Below are positions 13,230 to 27,600 of a stretch of 64,000 nt of DNA, piece by piece. The DNA is from Anisakis pegreffii. Taxonomy: Eukaryota; Nematoda; Chromadorea; Rhabditida; Anisakidae. The stretch is from contig JAPYMA010003063.1 of NCBI GenBank assembly GCA_035041965.1, forward strand, positions 115,624 through 179,623, given 5' to 3'. Under the pieces are notes generated by a model that did not search any database, was not told the DNA's origin, and saw only the letters and a program-made list of their open reading frames with translations. A program made the position numbers and the translations under genes. Position 1 is the stretch's first letter, and the number at the start of each line of letters is the position of its first letter.

Positions 13230-16200
13230 ATATGCACCTGTGCTTAGTATATGTGCTGAATGTTGGTGGGTGAGTCCGTGCGTTTGTATTATAAAATATG
13301 AATGTAGGATGGATATTTTATCCACTGGTTTGATGAGAATGATGTATCTTTTAAATGATTACAAGATTTATATGGTTGTCTTAGTTATCCGTTTGCGTCT
13401 TCTTTTTGATAATTGTGTTCATGGAGAGGAGCATCACTTAGTCAGGTTACCATTAGCAACGATTAGTATATCATTTTCTCATTCTTTACATTTATTTTCT
13501 TGTGATGTTCTCCAGCAAAATGTTTGCCTCTCAGCGGTTGGATATCAATTGATATGAATTTATATGAATTATGAAAATGGAATCATTCCTAACTCATATC
13601 TACCTAATGTGTTTCTTTTTTTTTCAGTATTTCGTACGGATGACGACTGAAATTCGAACAGAACGAACCATGCGATTCTATTTCTAATGAGAAACAACAA
13701 ATCATGGAGTTTCCCGTTCATTTTAGGCCATCGAGCAAATTTTTGAATTCCCAGTCTGAACAGTCAATTACTTTGAAGTCAAGTTCGTGAAATGGAAAAA
13801 CGAGTTGAGTTGCGGTGAACTGAGTTGATTTTAATGCGAGAAATAATTCCAAATCACCGAATTGGGTTATTCTAATTCATTTTCTGAATTCGGGTGAGAG
13901 ATCTTGGGAAACTGCGTGCGTGCTTTCAAATTTCGAATTCAATTCTATCAGTATCGAGCACATTTGATATTTTAATCCGCCACTGTTATTGTCCATATTT
14001 TCAACGAACCACCATTGTGTGTCCATCGAGGATTACTCATCTATTGCTGCCATATTCACAGTCAAATAGCACACAATCTCCAATCCATTACGACCCAAAT
14101 GTACGAAGCTAATCGAAATCATGATTCATTCAGGGAAAAGAATGTGCGCGGCTTTGTCATTAAAAAAAGAAATTTCGAATTGTCATTATGAGATGAAATT
14201 TTTTCTAAAGAACACTCGAAAGTGATAAATTGATGATATTTGCTGCGCATATTCGTTGGTTTACGACGGTGACAACGATGATTAGAGTAGTGCAAACATT
14301 TAGAGCTGAACGCAAGATGAAATCAATCGTCTCATTGGCTTATTTCGCTGAACTTCTCAAACTGGTTTCGAAACTACTTTGATTTGTTTTCACTTTCATT
14401 GAGTGAAATATTTCATTTTGGTTCCTTTCTTATCGCTTCACACTTTTCGCACATTTCTGTTTGCATAAGTCTCAATTTCTACTAGTTGAATGCAAAGAAC
14501 AAATACTTTCGGATTGAAGAAATTCAACGGAAAAATGAAGAAACAAGTTTGAGACAAGCCAAGCCAAGCCAATACTAAACTAGAATGTGTATTTGCTGAA
14601 CGCTAGGCAGGCTACTACCGTAATCAAGAAGGAGAAGTTGGAGATCGTTGGACTTTTTCGTTGTTAAAGATTCAGTAATTGCGTCCTCATAGCGCTCTGT
14701 TTTCGTCGAATATCCACTTTATCATTTGCTCTTCATTTTGAATGTCTTCGGAGATTCATTTTCAACGAATGATTCATGCACTTGATGAGTGTTTTTATGA
14801 GTTGTTAGAACATGGCCATTGCCTTTATCTCCTCTACTTTGTTAGCCCACTGATTATTGCGATTGAGCAGTTGTAATGTTAGGTTTCATGATTGAGTTTC
14901 CACCTATTGCCTTATTATGGAACAGCAGCATATCGTGATCGTATTATCAAAAACTATTCTAAAAGCTATTGTTATCGTAATAATTGCAATCGTGACAAGC
15001 ATTGCTGTCATTGTAAATCAGGAAGTATCAAGAAGTCATATCAAATATCAACATTTCTTCAGTTAAATTGCTGAAAAACAACTCATTGCCAGTATTTTTA
15101 ACATTTGATCGAAACAATTCGATTATTTCATCGCTTTCGTGCTTGTCATCTTCTATCCATTTCGCCAACGATAATGACGATGCACTTTCGATAAATTTCA
15201 CCAGTGATAAGTAATGATGATGCATTTTTGACGAACAACCTTTATCGTGAGCTTTGCGAGGAGAATGATGATGGAAATAATGAGATATGAGAGGAGACAA
15301 GTTCGTCACATAACAGCGACAGTGTTATGAAGCATTAGCGAGTGGACGACGGTTCGACAGATAAATGCCCCGAGGCACGGTGAATGCTTTCATCAAATCC
15401 GCAAATATATATCAACATGTATCCGAATGTGTATGAACACCGAGGGTATTTGAATGAATGAGTCCATGAGGTCTTGATCGGATACGAAAGATTTCCATAG
15501 AAACAGCCAGGCAGTAAGCAATGGAACAATTTTGCGATATATCCTCACTCACACTCTAACGGCTTAATATCACTGCTGCATTTCAGTCTCGCAGCGATAT
15601 CCATAGAGGGGTGTTGTGAGTGTTTTCGCTTTCTTACCCTCGATAGCATGCATAGTCGTCTCAAGCTATAGATCTTTTCCGTATATCTGTGCATGCCACT
15701 GTTTCATGCTTTTCGTTCGCAACCCTCAAAACTCTCGCATGTTAATGTATTCCTATGAAAACATCACACTGTCATACCTCTTTCAGCCTTCAAACTTCAG
15801 CCTTGTATGTGTTTCTCGGCGAGGCATTTACTCTGGTGTCAATCGGCTTCATGCTATCCATGTTCCTTATCTCGCCTCTCGTTTTTTGCTAAGCCCAATA
15901 TTCTATCGCTTCCAGCGAGCTCTTAGGTCTCGTGCATTTGCAGTCTTTTGCTCTCGTGTTATATTCCATGAGCAGTCAGCTAACTCTAACTGATAAAAGG
16001 GAATAAAGCATCTCGCGTAAGGAATGACACACACACACACATAAACTTCAACGAATATACGAGGTGTTATTATTTCAGTTGTTGGCTGGTTATATACGAA
16101 TGTTTGTTCGATGCATTGAATGCATGCTTTCATGCATGATCATGTGACTCTCTTTCATCATAATCATGCTCAACTGGAATCTATTAAGCACGTCGTATGT

Positions 16201-18545
16201 GCGCACATGAATCCATCCAGTTCATCTTTTGAGCTGTCTGTGACTCTCGTAACCAGAGCTATTCCGTTCAGTCGGATGGCTCCACCCTATGTTCGATTTT
16301 TGCTCATAGCACTCTCATTTCTCCTCTATAGTTGGCAAGCAGTTTTGTCTTGCTCTGAGCCTAGCCAAGCCTAGCTAGCATAGCAATGATGGAATAGCTA
16401 AGCCTTCACATGTAGCCAAGTCTTTGCATACGCGGGCCTAGCTTGGCCACTATTTTGGCCTCATCATCGCTCGGTCATGTTCTTACAGCCGCTTGGTTCC
16501 ACGCCTAACACCTGTCATCTGACTTCAAAGTTTTCAGCTGTAGGCTGTCGACATTGTCACCCTGTTCATTTCTGCTCACATTCAGCCAGCCACTCAGCGA
16601 ATGGAACGGATTGTTCGGTGGCCTGAATGGTGGCTGCACTAGGTTTTCAATTCACCGTTTCGAATTTCTTGCTGCGATTTTCTTTCCGAGTGTCTCTATT
16701 TGAAGCGCTACAATTCTCACTTCTGATCTATGGGATCGCTTCTTCAGTTTGCGTTTTCACATAAATGTTTTCCATGACAGTCTCAATCTTCAGTCTAAAT
16801 TTTCCACTGAAGCTGCTTTTTCACGAAAGAATTGTTCAATTAGTGAATGGTATCAGTTTCGGAGAAATCTCGTTTAATTGATCATCTCAAAAATTTGTTC
16901 TCACTGAACGGATCCGCGCCTAATCTGAATAGACACGAAAGTTTAGAAGTATGGTTTCGATGAGGATACCAGTTTTAAGGCTTATGAACATGATTCAACT
17001 GGAACAGTTGAATGAATAATACAGTTTCATAACAGTAGTGAAACCATAACAATCCAGTGATAAACATTCCCGATATCATTCGGTTTTCTTTCGCGAGAAA
17101 TTTTAAAATATTTTGAAAAATGAGAAATTTGCAAAAAGCACGTTTTTATTGGTGTGTTTCATTCGTATATTTGAGCGTTTCATGAATATGCATCACATTT
17201 TATGTCATTTTCAATGAGTGCTCGAATGCGTTCACCATTAATTTCCATATCTGACCGTTTAATACGCGACAGACGTTCAATTCGATGTGCTGCCACTTGT
17301 GATGGTGCTTGTTTAGACGTTCAGAGAAACAGTAGTCTGAATTCATAATTGCGCAATTATACGGCAAGAGTTGTTGAGCCTTAGGGCATGATCGTCGTCA
17401 CTCAACAAAGTCCCTCTTAAAATAAAATTAGCTGCATTGAACCGACTACGAGCCATCATCCATTCAAGATGCTTTTCGTATGCATGTAAGTCACTTATCA
17501 CTGTAATGATTTCCGTCTTCCGGTTGTTTCCAACAACACTTTATTCACGGCAAATCACTTGCTGTATAACAATAATGTGAAAGTTTCTTCTCTTCCGAAT
17601 AAACTCTCTCTGAAACTGCGAAAGATGTTCGTTCGCATTTCCGATCTATTGTGTCAGCTGTTTACATCAAAGTCCTAAGCCCTTAGTTCTGAGACGTGTG
17701 AATCTTCCATGAACTTTCATTATATAACCTGTAATACCGCTGTGAATTTCTATAGGTTTCCACCTAACAATTACTTTCTGTGAAGAATGCAATCTGTGAT
17801 CACTCTACAGCAATCAACTTGAAATTCTCTATCGACTTAATGATTTTATTCGCAGATTTCCAATGATTCCGCATTTTCTGATCATTAACATATCAATTCT
17901 CTATTATCCGACCGTATAAGTTTGGGTTCCTCAAAAGGTTAAGCCAAAAATGGCTCTGTTCTCCGTTGCGAAGTGAGTGAATGGATTTGACGATTCGGAC
18001 TTGTAAGAATTAATTAGTTTCATCTATCAGCATGTGTAGATTTCATAAAGTACAGTAGGAAATAAGATTCCCATCAATTTCAGCTGATAGGCGCAAACCA
18101 TTCAAATCAATCAGCCAATGCTCACTAATTAGTTTTCGTTCGAGGTGATTCGAGTTTCGCTCCTAGAACAATTTCGAGTTCTCCCTCAAACTCCCTATCC
18201 GTCAACAATTTTTTCTCGATAATTGGATATAATTTATCTTTTTTCACTGACAAGTGCATCTCGCTATTTTGCTGATAGCGTATAATTGCTGTCGCGAACG
18301 TTATCTATCGCGATTGCGCCCTGAAAATATTTCGTAACACCGAAGCAAGTCGGTAATTCATTCGAGTGTCAATTTCAGAAAAAAAATTGAACTCGAGACG
18401 AATCACTGAGTTGGGTGTTTGTTGGGGAAAGGAGGAACGACCGCTCAACAGTCGCCAACTAATCACCAACACAACTAACAACTATCATAATAACAGTAAT
18501 TGTTGTATAGAGTAATAATCGTAACAAATATTTAACCATTCGAAA
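13230..18545. other. Region upstream of the calsyntenin gene; no firm coding sequence
   Basis: This probably includes the promoter and any 5' UTR exons of the calsyntenin gene. Strong splice-acceptor-like tracts occur at 13609-13627 (long T run then CAG) and at 18373-18378 (TTTCAG, 168 bases before the start codon). A 29-base segment at 15587-15615 lies between TTTCAG and GTGAGT and could be a micro-exon or 5' UTR exon. The acceptor at 18378 could be a cis or trans (spliced-leader) site; this cannot be decided from sequence alone. No TATA-type promoter is claimed. Confidence 0.35.
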
Positions 18546-18624
18546 ATGGGATTCACCCCGTTTCTGGTCGTGTATTGTATGGCAGCTACAGCTCTTGGGA
18601 CCACTCATCATCTTCATCATAGAG
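18546..18624 (+). other. casy-1: Calsyntenin exon 1: signal peptide
   Basis: The start is placed at ATG 18546 (context CGAAAATGG). It begins M-G-F-T-P-F and has a hydrophobic core FLVVYCMAATALG followed by small and polar residues (G-T-T-H-H), a typical secretory signal with cleavage expected near residues 18-20. The exon ends in phase 1 (AGAG/GTAATC) and joins the CA at 23626 to encode alanine; the frame match across a 5-kb intron supports the link. An alternative upstream start cannot be excluded. Confidence 0.75.
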
Positions 18625-21600
18625 GTAATCGCATTTTTGGTTCATTTTCCATGGTTGAGCTTATTGGTTGTTCTCATCATTTGTTGGGGTTTTCATTGCA
18701 AAACGAGGATTTTGTGATTAGAAGACCTCTGATGCGTTGTTGTTGAATTAGAAATGTCGACCAGTATATTGTAAGAATTCCAGTCGAAACGGCATGATAT
18801 ACGAGTCATGACTGAAATAAGTTATAGACTTTTTAAGGTGTCCATTAGAAAGGGGCGATCATAATCAATTTGAACCTGTCGGTATCATCTTCAGGTGCCT
18901 CTTCGTGCGCACACAATTAATTGAATCAAGGCGAAGTACAAGCTATCACATCATTTCGAGAATGCAATGAAATTTTATTCCAGTGAATTAACTGATCAGC
19001 TACTTTATGATTGCACTGCAGCAGTATCGTATCACTTACTATTGATTACCAGTCGAACGCGGATGTAGATCACTATAAAAAACTTGCTATACTTTTTCCA
19101 AATTTTTGTCCACCGTTCGCAGTCGTTATTGTCAGTTGCTGATTGCTCCAATTAGTTCCTCATCGGTTCGGCTAGTGCGCAACAAATTTCGCCAAGTTGA
19201 TCCAACTCCGTGATTTGGATCAACAATAATCATGCATAATTATTCAATATTTCGATTTCATGTGTACCATCTGAATTCATCTGCTCGTCCGCAGTCATAA
19301 AACAATAACAACACATGGCTTGCAAGGAAACTAGCATATTTTTACGCAACAAATTGACATCATTGCAAAAAAGCATTCAGCCTAACTCATTCTTTCGTTC
19401 GCAACAATGTTATCGATGATGGCTGTTGTCGAGTAGTAGTGACTGGCTGTCGTTACCGTACTCCGTTCAATAATCAATTAAGGCGTTGTTTCCGTTTGCT
19501 GAGAGGGTATCAGCGACTTAAGAAATCGCACGTAAAAATATGCAATTTTATTTCATTTGAAACTTCCGTGAGTGAAATGATGATGTTGCTGTTGAAATGA
19601 TGATGTTGCTGTTGAAGGGGAAATGACGACGAAGCAATGAAATGAAGCGAATGCGAAATACATCCAAAAAAAGAGAGCAATTTCATTGCGTTACTTCTCA
19701 GAAAATGAATTCAATTGAATTGCTGTTGGCTTATTGACAGATGGATAGATGGCTGATAGCTAATATCGGCCACCGCAATGTGCAATCATCATCCTGTGTC
19801 GCTGCTATGCCTTTCCCAGTTTCTACCTCATTTTCATTTTGCCTTAACGATGGCCTAAGCTCATCGTAGTCCCTTGAGAATTCAATGATTGAGGTTATAT
19901 TGAACGGTGACTACCACAACCATATGTAAGCTAATTCGTTTGTTTGAGCGTCACAGAAACGGTTGACGTTTTGCAATGTTGGTGACAATACGCAAAGTTG
20001 CTGAATGCTACTCCTAGTAGCAACTGAGATTTCGAATTGGACACTTGAAATGTGTACGAATTAAACGAGTACGTGAGGAAATTCATGGGTGATTCCCATC
20101 GTGAACGACATCGGTCACATGCACACAAGCACTCGATGACTTCAAGCGTTATGGGAATAGACGATGGGCGAATCATTCAGCGATGGATTTTGTGTCCAAG
20201 TTCCGTCGTTTTTTTGGCTCTGTTCTTTCATAAATGTTCTTACGATGAGAATTTCAGTGGCTTGTTCGGTAGAGCTGTTTGTCTTGTATAAGAATGAATG
20301 GTTGAGCAAGCATTAAGAAGCTCAGCGTAGTTGCATGGTTCGAAATTTATTCGCGATATAAGCTCCTATTCGCGAGTTCTTTCGGATAGGAGGGTGTTGA
20401 ATGGTGCATATGAACGAATGCGTTTAGCTTCAACCAAAATATGTTTGCGCAGTTGGAAGCTGGCTGCAATCAGTTCTGATCGAACCGATAGTTGAGCAAA
20501 TATTTGCAGAAGAACTTTTTTTGCCTGGCGGATTAGTAAGACGATATTTGCAGGCAGTCGGAGCTTTATGTGGTTTTTCATTGGTTTCGAGATGAGCCGT
20601 TAGAAAATGCTTTCAGAGTTTCCAAATTTTCGTCGTCTTTCCCAAGTTTATCTATCTCTATTTGAGTGATCATCGAGGCAAACGAAATGAATCGTATTGT
20701 TAGTATGGCATTGGGAACGTTATGACAAAATCGTCGTCGATATCCTAGAATCGGAATGAAGTACGAGGGAAAAGTGTTACTATCAAAAACTTTGGAGAGT
20801 TGAAAAATTTTCTCCATTTTCAAATATTATTTTTTCTTCCCTGAAGTCGCCTATGCTGAGACGGTTGTCATGGATCTGTGATATTTCATTTGTTCATATG
20901 TTGGTGAGAACCAAGCCAGAAGCTTGGCCATTTGTTTATGATGAGCAATACTGAATGCAAGCAAAATTGACAAACTTTCTAATTCCTATGGGTCCATCAG
21001 TTTTATGCATTAACTGTTCTTGAGCCAATTTTTTTCATATTTTTAGTAATTCTTCATTTCTTGAGTTGTACAGAGAGAATGTTACGAGAGAAGTCAATAA
21101 ACTCTCTCAGTAAGAGCATGATCGACGTACACATTAATGGCTGTATTATGCCATGTGCATTATGCATTGGTTTTGTTGGATGTCCAATTGTATAGCAATA
21201 ACAATAACATAGCAATAACAATCATGATGGTGAAAACGATGAATATTCAGTAGCCATTGTTGTTCTCTTCAGTGAGTGTATATATCCGCATTCATTGGGC
21301 TATCTAGATGACCCAAGGATCTCATCGAAGCTTAATGAACCTATTGATTAGACTCTCTTTGGAAGCGTATATGCAGAAATCATCCAATTAAAGTGTTGAG
21401 AGGCGATTTAAAGGGATAGAGAAATGGCCAAATTGTATTAGTGACATAATCCAGCCAGAATATGATGGGTTGTGTGAATTGATTGGAAGATGGATAATTG
21501 ATTTGACTAAATGGGCATATATCCATATCCGCAAGAGGGATGTGGAACGGAAAATAGGAGCGAGCATCAGGATATGACCAGAAGGAAGTGCTTTATATCG

Positions 21601-24600
21601 ATCACAATGGTTATGTGTAGGGAATGTTCGTGCAGTATTTCATTTATTGAGTTTTTCCAATGAGTTTTGAGTATTTACTGCCTAACTATAATACTTCATC
21701 TAATTGGGTTAGATTAAGATGGAAGGAAGCACAAAAATCCATAGAATGATCCTGAATCGTAGTAGTTATAGCGAAATGGATGACGAATGTTCTGCGAAAT
21801 GATCTAAACATATGGTTTTGGCCAGAAAATTGTTTGCTCGTGCGACTGAAAAACGCCAAAATTCATCGAAAAACGAATAAGAGTCTCCAGTTTTTGTCTC
21901 TGAATCAACGCAAATTGTTCCACAGTACGGCTGGATCGGGAACTTACAGGATTCGGACACACCCGAGGGTAATGTTCGGGGACCTCCCAGCACCTACGAG
22001 GTTTCGGAGGCTTCCGATAACATCCCTCACTGTCGACTTCTTGCAGCTTCAAGGACCGCCGAGCACTATTTTGTCATTGAGCCAGTTCTGCGTCACGCGT
22101 TTTTCTATGATTTGAAACGAGGAAAAATCCTACTTATTGAGTGGCTGCCGAAGTTCATAATGCGTTTGAAGGTTGCTGCATGTTGAAATCTAAAGATGTT
22201 GAAATCTAAAAGATTAGTCTTCGAACTTTTCCACAGATGCCCTAAGTCATCCGTCGTCCAGGATATGAGCTGGAGATATATCTAAATCCGTCTTGTTATC
22301 CAAATGCTGGAGATCTATCCGAATGTTCAGATGACGATAATCCGATAATACAGCCCCAACGTATCCACATTTGAGCACTGCAACAAATACTGCTGTTATT
22401 ATGAGATTTGCGATCACAAATCTCGCAGTAATTTTCTCAATATTCATCAGCGGAAACGAAGCCGAACGTTCAATTTCATTAAATTTATCCACATTCATGC
22501 ATAATATATGTATCTATTCAGCCTTTCAAATGATTTATTCGCTACATTCCCTTTCAAAGCATATTGTTGCTGCTCTTGTTATCATCATCGATGTGCGCCA
22601 GTCGGAAGATTATGTATGTACTTTTGATGAATATCCTTTCAGTGCTTTCTGAAATTCCCTTGGTACTGTATCGGCTCTCCACCACCGCTCGCATTTCATC
22701 TAATTTGTTGCCACAAAACTGCTTATCTCTGACGAAAAGCTAAAGCAATACACAGCAATATCAAACATTCATTGAATTCGACATATTGAGATTTGATCTG
22801 GAACGATTGCCTTATAGAAAATCTCATGAGCGTCACGTCACGATTGCTCAAGGCTAGCATCGTCATTTAGGGTACTGAAAATGCCAGCGATTATGTCACA
22901 CCCTTACCGCATTATCACGATGAAGTATCTTTTTAGGTTTCTGAAAACCAGAAAGGAAACACAAAATTTTGGGATTGCGAAACACATTGCGAAAAATTAT
23001 TGTGGAAATTAATTCTATTTTGCTTGAGTCTGCGAAAAATGTACTAATTTCATGCCATGATGACTGTGTTAAGTTGAAATCTGAAGTTGAAATCTTAACT
23101 AATTAAAACTGAAATTCGCGATATTCAGTTAGAGTGATAATGTTTTTCCTTGTTAAATGTTTGCAATAACTTCGAGAGGCATAAGCGATAAACGCAAAAG
23201 AAGAGTTCGCGCTTTCAAGAGCAAGATTAATGATCGAGTTGATCTTTTCGTTTCTTTTTCGCGTTCTCATGAAATGCATATCATTTAAAAAGATATTGAT
23301 GATGTTACATATAATGTGTTCATGTGTTTTCACCAAAAAAAACGTGATAAAAACCGCAGAAAAAAGCACTCAAACTTAAATGTAGTTAATTTTTCATCTC
23401 TTCATCTGCATCAATGCTGGTAGATTGGCCAGCGCCAATCATTGATTTAAACTTTTTCAATTTTTTTCAAGCCGCTTTCATCCATACCAGACGAATTAAT
23501 CACTCGATCATCGATCGGAGCTGGTGCGGCGGAAAATTGCTGACAATAATATTGTTTTGAAATTTTCTTTTTATTCCGAATTGTTTGCGAGTTTCGGATT
23601 TTTACTTAATTGCAAAAATTTTCAGCACCAATAATCGACTTAGGCGGTGCGGATGAGTTAGTCGGTTCGTTACGTGAGGATCGAACGATTGTGAGTATTG
23701 TGCCAGAACTGAATATCATCGCAGATACCGGTACGTTTCCATTCGCCATTCCATTCAGCTTTCGAATATTGTGTTATCGTCGCTTTCTGAAATGAAAATC
23801 TGTTCCGCTGATAGGATTATTCTATCAGGAGCCTGTCTAAATAACTGTTGAAATTCTGAATGTTCAATTTCGAATTGTATCGCATTTGCAAAGAGGTAAG
23901 TTATGGAGCAGTTGGGTGTTGAGCATTTAGATAGGCAGTAAGTAATTCAGGTCATATGTCCGTTGAAAATGCCTGGCAGGTTGCGGGAATAGATAGTGCG
24001 TTGAAAAGAAGAAGTGAAAATTGATTCAGTTAACAAGAATCAGAAAATCGCATTACCGTAATCCAGTTGTGTTTGCTTAGAAATGTCTTTTGTTTGTGTG
24101 TTCTTTCTGGTTTGCGTGTTCGCGTGCTGTTTGTGTGAAACGTTACTTTTGTTGACATTTTCAACTGAATTTCTTCATTCAAAGCTGAATTTCTTTATTC
24201 ATTAATTATATCGTCTGAACGATGTATTTTTCATGTGTGGCACATTCGAAGCAATTGATTCATAGAGAACTGAGGGGGGTTTTCGAGGAGAGGGGGGGGC
24301 ATGACTTTAGAAACACCATTGGAGCCAACGGGATCTTAGTGAATTTCAGGGTTGGAAATTTTGTGGTCTTGATTTTAAACCGAACTAGATCCACAGCTTT
24401 CTCTCTTGGGCACATTCAGATGAACACAATTCACTCTGTCACGCTGCGTAAACCTTTCCGCACCAGTAATATCAATCCATCCATTCGAAAGCTGACAGCT
24501 GCTGACTTGCACAATTGGTTTTCCCAATTGTCCACTTGTCATATCCAGAATACGGTAGAGAGCTAGCTTATATTCACACCCGGATAAATTCACATGACTA

Positions 24601-27600
24601 ATACGATCGTTGAGTGCGTGATGATGGTGATATATTAAGTTGTGCTCACTTGAAAGGAAACCACTAAAATATTCATCAACTGAAAAATTGGGTACATTCA
24701 AATTGACGACGTTTAACATTTTGAAGCAGTCGCCTACACCAACTACTGGCTTTTTGCATTCATATGATCGTTACTGATGCGATTAGATGCATACTGATAC
24801 GGAATATAAGCAAACCGCATACTTTATTCAATTTTTCTCCTGGAACAATTACTCATTTGAATTGAGGCACTTTCGGACTTTAAGTGAAAAGCACAAGGAC
24901 AGACCCAAGTGAGCGCACATACGAACTTATGAATAAATATATGTGGGAATCTACCCGTATGAGGTAGCGTCTCAAAGAGCGGTACTGTGGCGTACACGGT
25001 GATCAAAGTCTGAAACATGGTGATCAATTTAATCGAATGAAAACGTTGAATAAATTATCGAGGGAAATTCATGCAAATCCTGATATGGAGTATAGAGTTG
25101 TGATGTTAACAAGTTTTATTCACTATCGCCATCTTTGTCAAGAGTGTAATAGTTGTTGAGATTGTGGTACGATTAAGGAGTTTTTGATTGATCGCCATCG
25201 CGATCAGATCGTTCGGTACATCAGTTCGTAAACACAATGGAATTGGATGCATTGTTGAAGTCTTATAATTTATGCGGCTTGTTGAAATCAAAAACGAGCG
25301 AATACTCTAAAGACGATTTGTTGACTTCGTAAAACTCGAAAAGTGATTGAACACACACAAACTTGGGTGAGAGACGAAAAAGTCTCAAGATAAATGATTT
25401 CACAATGCTGTACGAAGGCATATGGCAAGTAGTCGAGTTCATCGAGTGTTCTTCATTACGCATACAATAGCTGCTGAGGTTGTGCTTGAAGATAATGACT
25501 GACATTTATTGTGTTGAAAATTTCACTTCATGAGCTTTTTTCTGTCATTACGGTGATGGAAATTGTGAAAAAAACATTATTATTCGCGTTTGGTTCAGCT
25601 GGATTATGTCAGAAATTAGCGAAAATGAAATTCGGTTGGCTCTCAGTTCGAATATTTATGTATGCATGCATACATCCGTAATGTACCACTTACACGAAAC
25701 GGACCTTTCATGAGTGCTTCATGAGTACGTTCGTATGAAAATGAGCAATATATCTATTGGCTGTGAAGTATCGCATTGTGACTATCATGAATAATGAAAG
25801 CACTAAAAGCTGTCTCGAAAGTCGTCTCGTTTCGGCTGACAGCGCCTCGGGAAGGAATTCATAAGAAGTTTGTTGCTCAGTTGATAAATTCAGTTTCATA
25901 CTGTCAAGCCTTCTCAAAATAACTTCTCAAAATTCGAATCGAACCATAATTTTTGAAACCATCAAAGTAAAAAAATCTACCAAAATAATTTCTGTAAGAC
26001 TTTTGTTCAAAAAAGTTCCGTATCTCAAACAACTTTAAAAAAACTAAAATAATTTCATTTGAATGAGTAATATCACTTGCACTTTGAGAACATAGCAAAA
26101 AAAACACGAATCGGGTGCAATTTCTAATTGATAAGGTAATCTCTAACAGCTGCATATGATCAGGTACGATACATTTTTTGAGCAAAATGAATTCAATCGT
26201 ATCGAATCAGCAGCTGACGTATTGTCTCAGAATCAGTGATGATGAAAGCCATTTTACATGTGATCGATAATGAATTTCTCTGATGATATGCTACCCAAAA
26301 AAGAATTCCTCGTTTTAAGAGAAGTACTTTTAGGCAAAAAACAACCAACAAACCAAATTTTATGATGACTTTCATGAGCGCAATCATTAGCTTAATTTTT
26401 AATTCTTGCTCTTCCGAGATGCTTTCTTGCTTGTTCTGACCAAAAGGCTAAAGGCCAAACTACGAAAAGTTCTGATCTTATCAGCAATACGTATCAACTA
26501 TTATGCACGATCTACCATCCAAAGCAGAATCACTGTGGATTCGTTAAATATGTCCTCGATTAAGCACTTCTGCAGGAAACTGCTCAAGGAGTGAATTACT
26601 GAAAAGGAATTCCTGACTGAACTGATTTACCCATTTTGAGTTCGTGAGCTGTTCGTCAGGCTTGTCACAATTTTAGAGCATGCAGACTTTGTTGAATCAC
26701 TGTGTTCTAGTTCAAGATCGTGTCTTTGGATTGGAGATGTAACCTTGAATGTCACCGATTCAGTTTGCTCATCGGAATGATGCACACTTGGTGGTAGTGT
26801 TCTGATTATTTGAATTTTCGAATTTCAGGGCCAGTTTGTCAATATGAACTCACCAGTGATGCATCATCACAAGAAGTTATACCGTTCGTTGTGGAAATTG
26901 TGGATGAGAAACGTGGACGTGCTGAAATACGCGTAAAAGACGGCATTCATTTGGACTGTTCGAGTCCTCAATATAAACTGAATTTGGTCGCTATTCGATG
27001 CAATGATCAAATCAGATCCGAGAGGTATACTCTCATCAATACTATTATTATTTCTTCTGTCATTATTGTAAATTGTTATCATTATCAGTAATGTCACGAT
27101 CACAGCTATTGATGATATTATTCAACCATTTACATCGCTTATTGCTACTGTTTTCATCTATTGCTAACATCGTATTTGCGTTAATCGAGCTGAATTTTCA
27201 GTGTTCCATTACGAATATCAGTCCACGATACGAATGATCACGCACCTGAATTCACTCAACCGTGGTTCACATTTGACGTTGATGAAGGTATATCACGAGG
27301 AATTTTTGACGATGGTTCTGATGGAATACTTCCATCATTCCTCTGTAGTGTCGAAATTGAGAGAACTCATTAGGTTGTGAAATTCGAGTGGAGCTTATAA
27401 GGACATGAATGTTAGAATATGTTGATGAATATAAATGTGAATCAGTCAGTCAGCATACTGTAATGAATGCTCAATTTTGATTATAATTATCCTATTCGAA
27501 TTTTTGACTGACGACAACTGATCAAAAAAATCCCTCTTTCGACTTTATTCGCCTTATTAAAGTTTCATTTGATGGTTGCCCCATCATTGATGGCTCTGAA

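Noticed and set aside
15616..15993. 125-codon plus-strand ORF
   Set aside because: Composition is F/S/R-heavy without motifs. It begins at a non-ATG codon that looks like a splice donor, and an opposing ORF overlaps.
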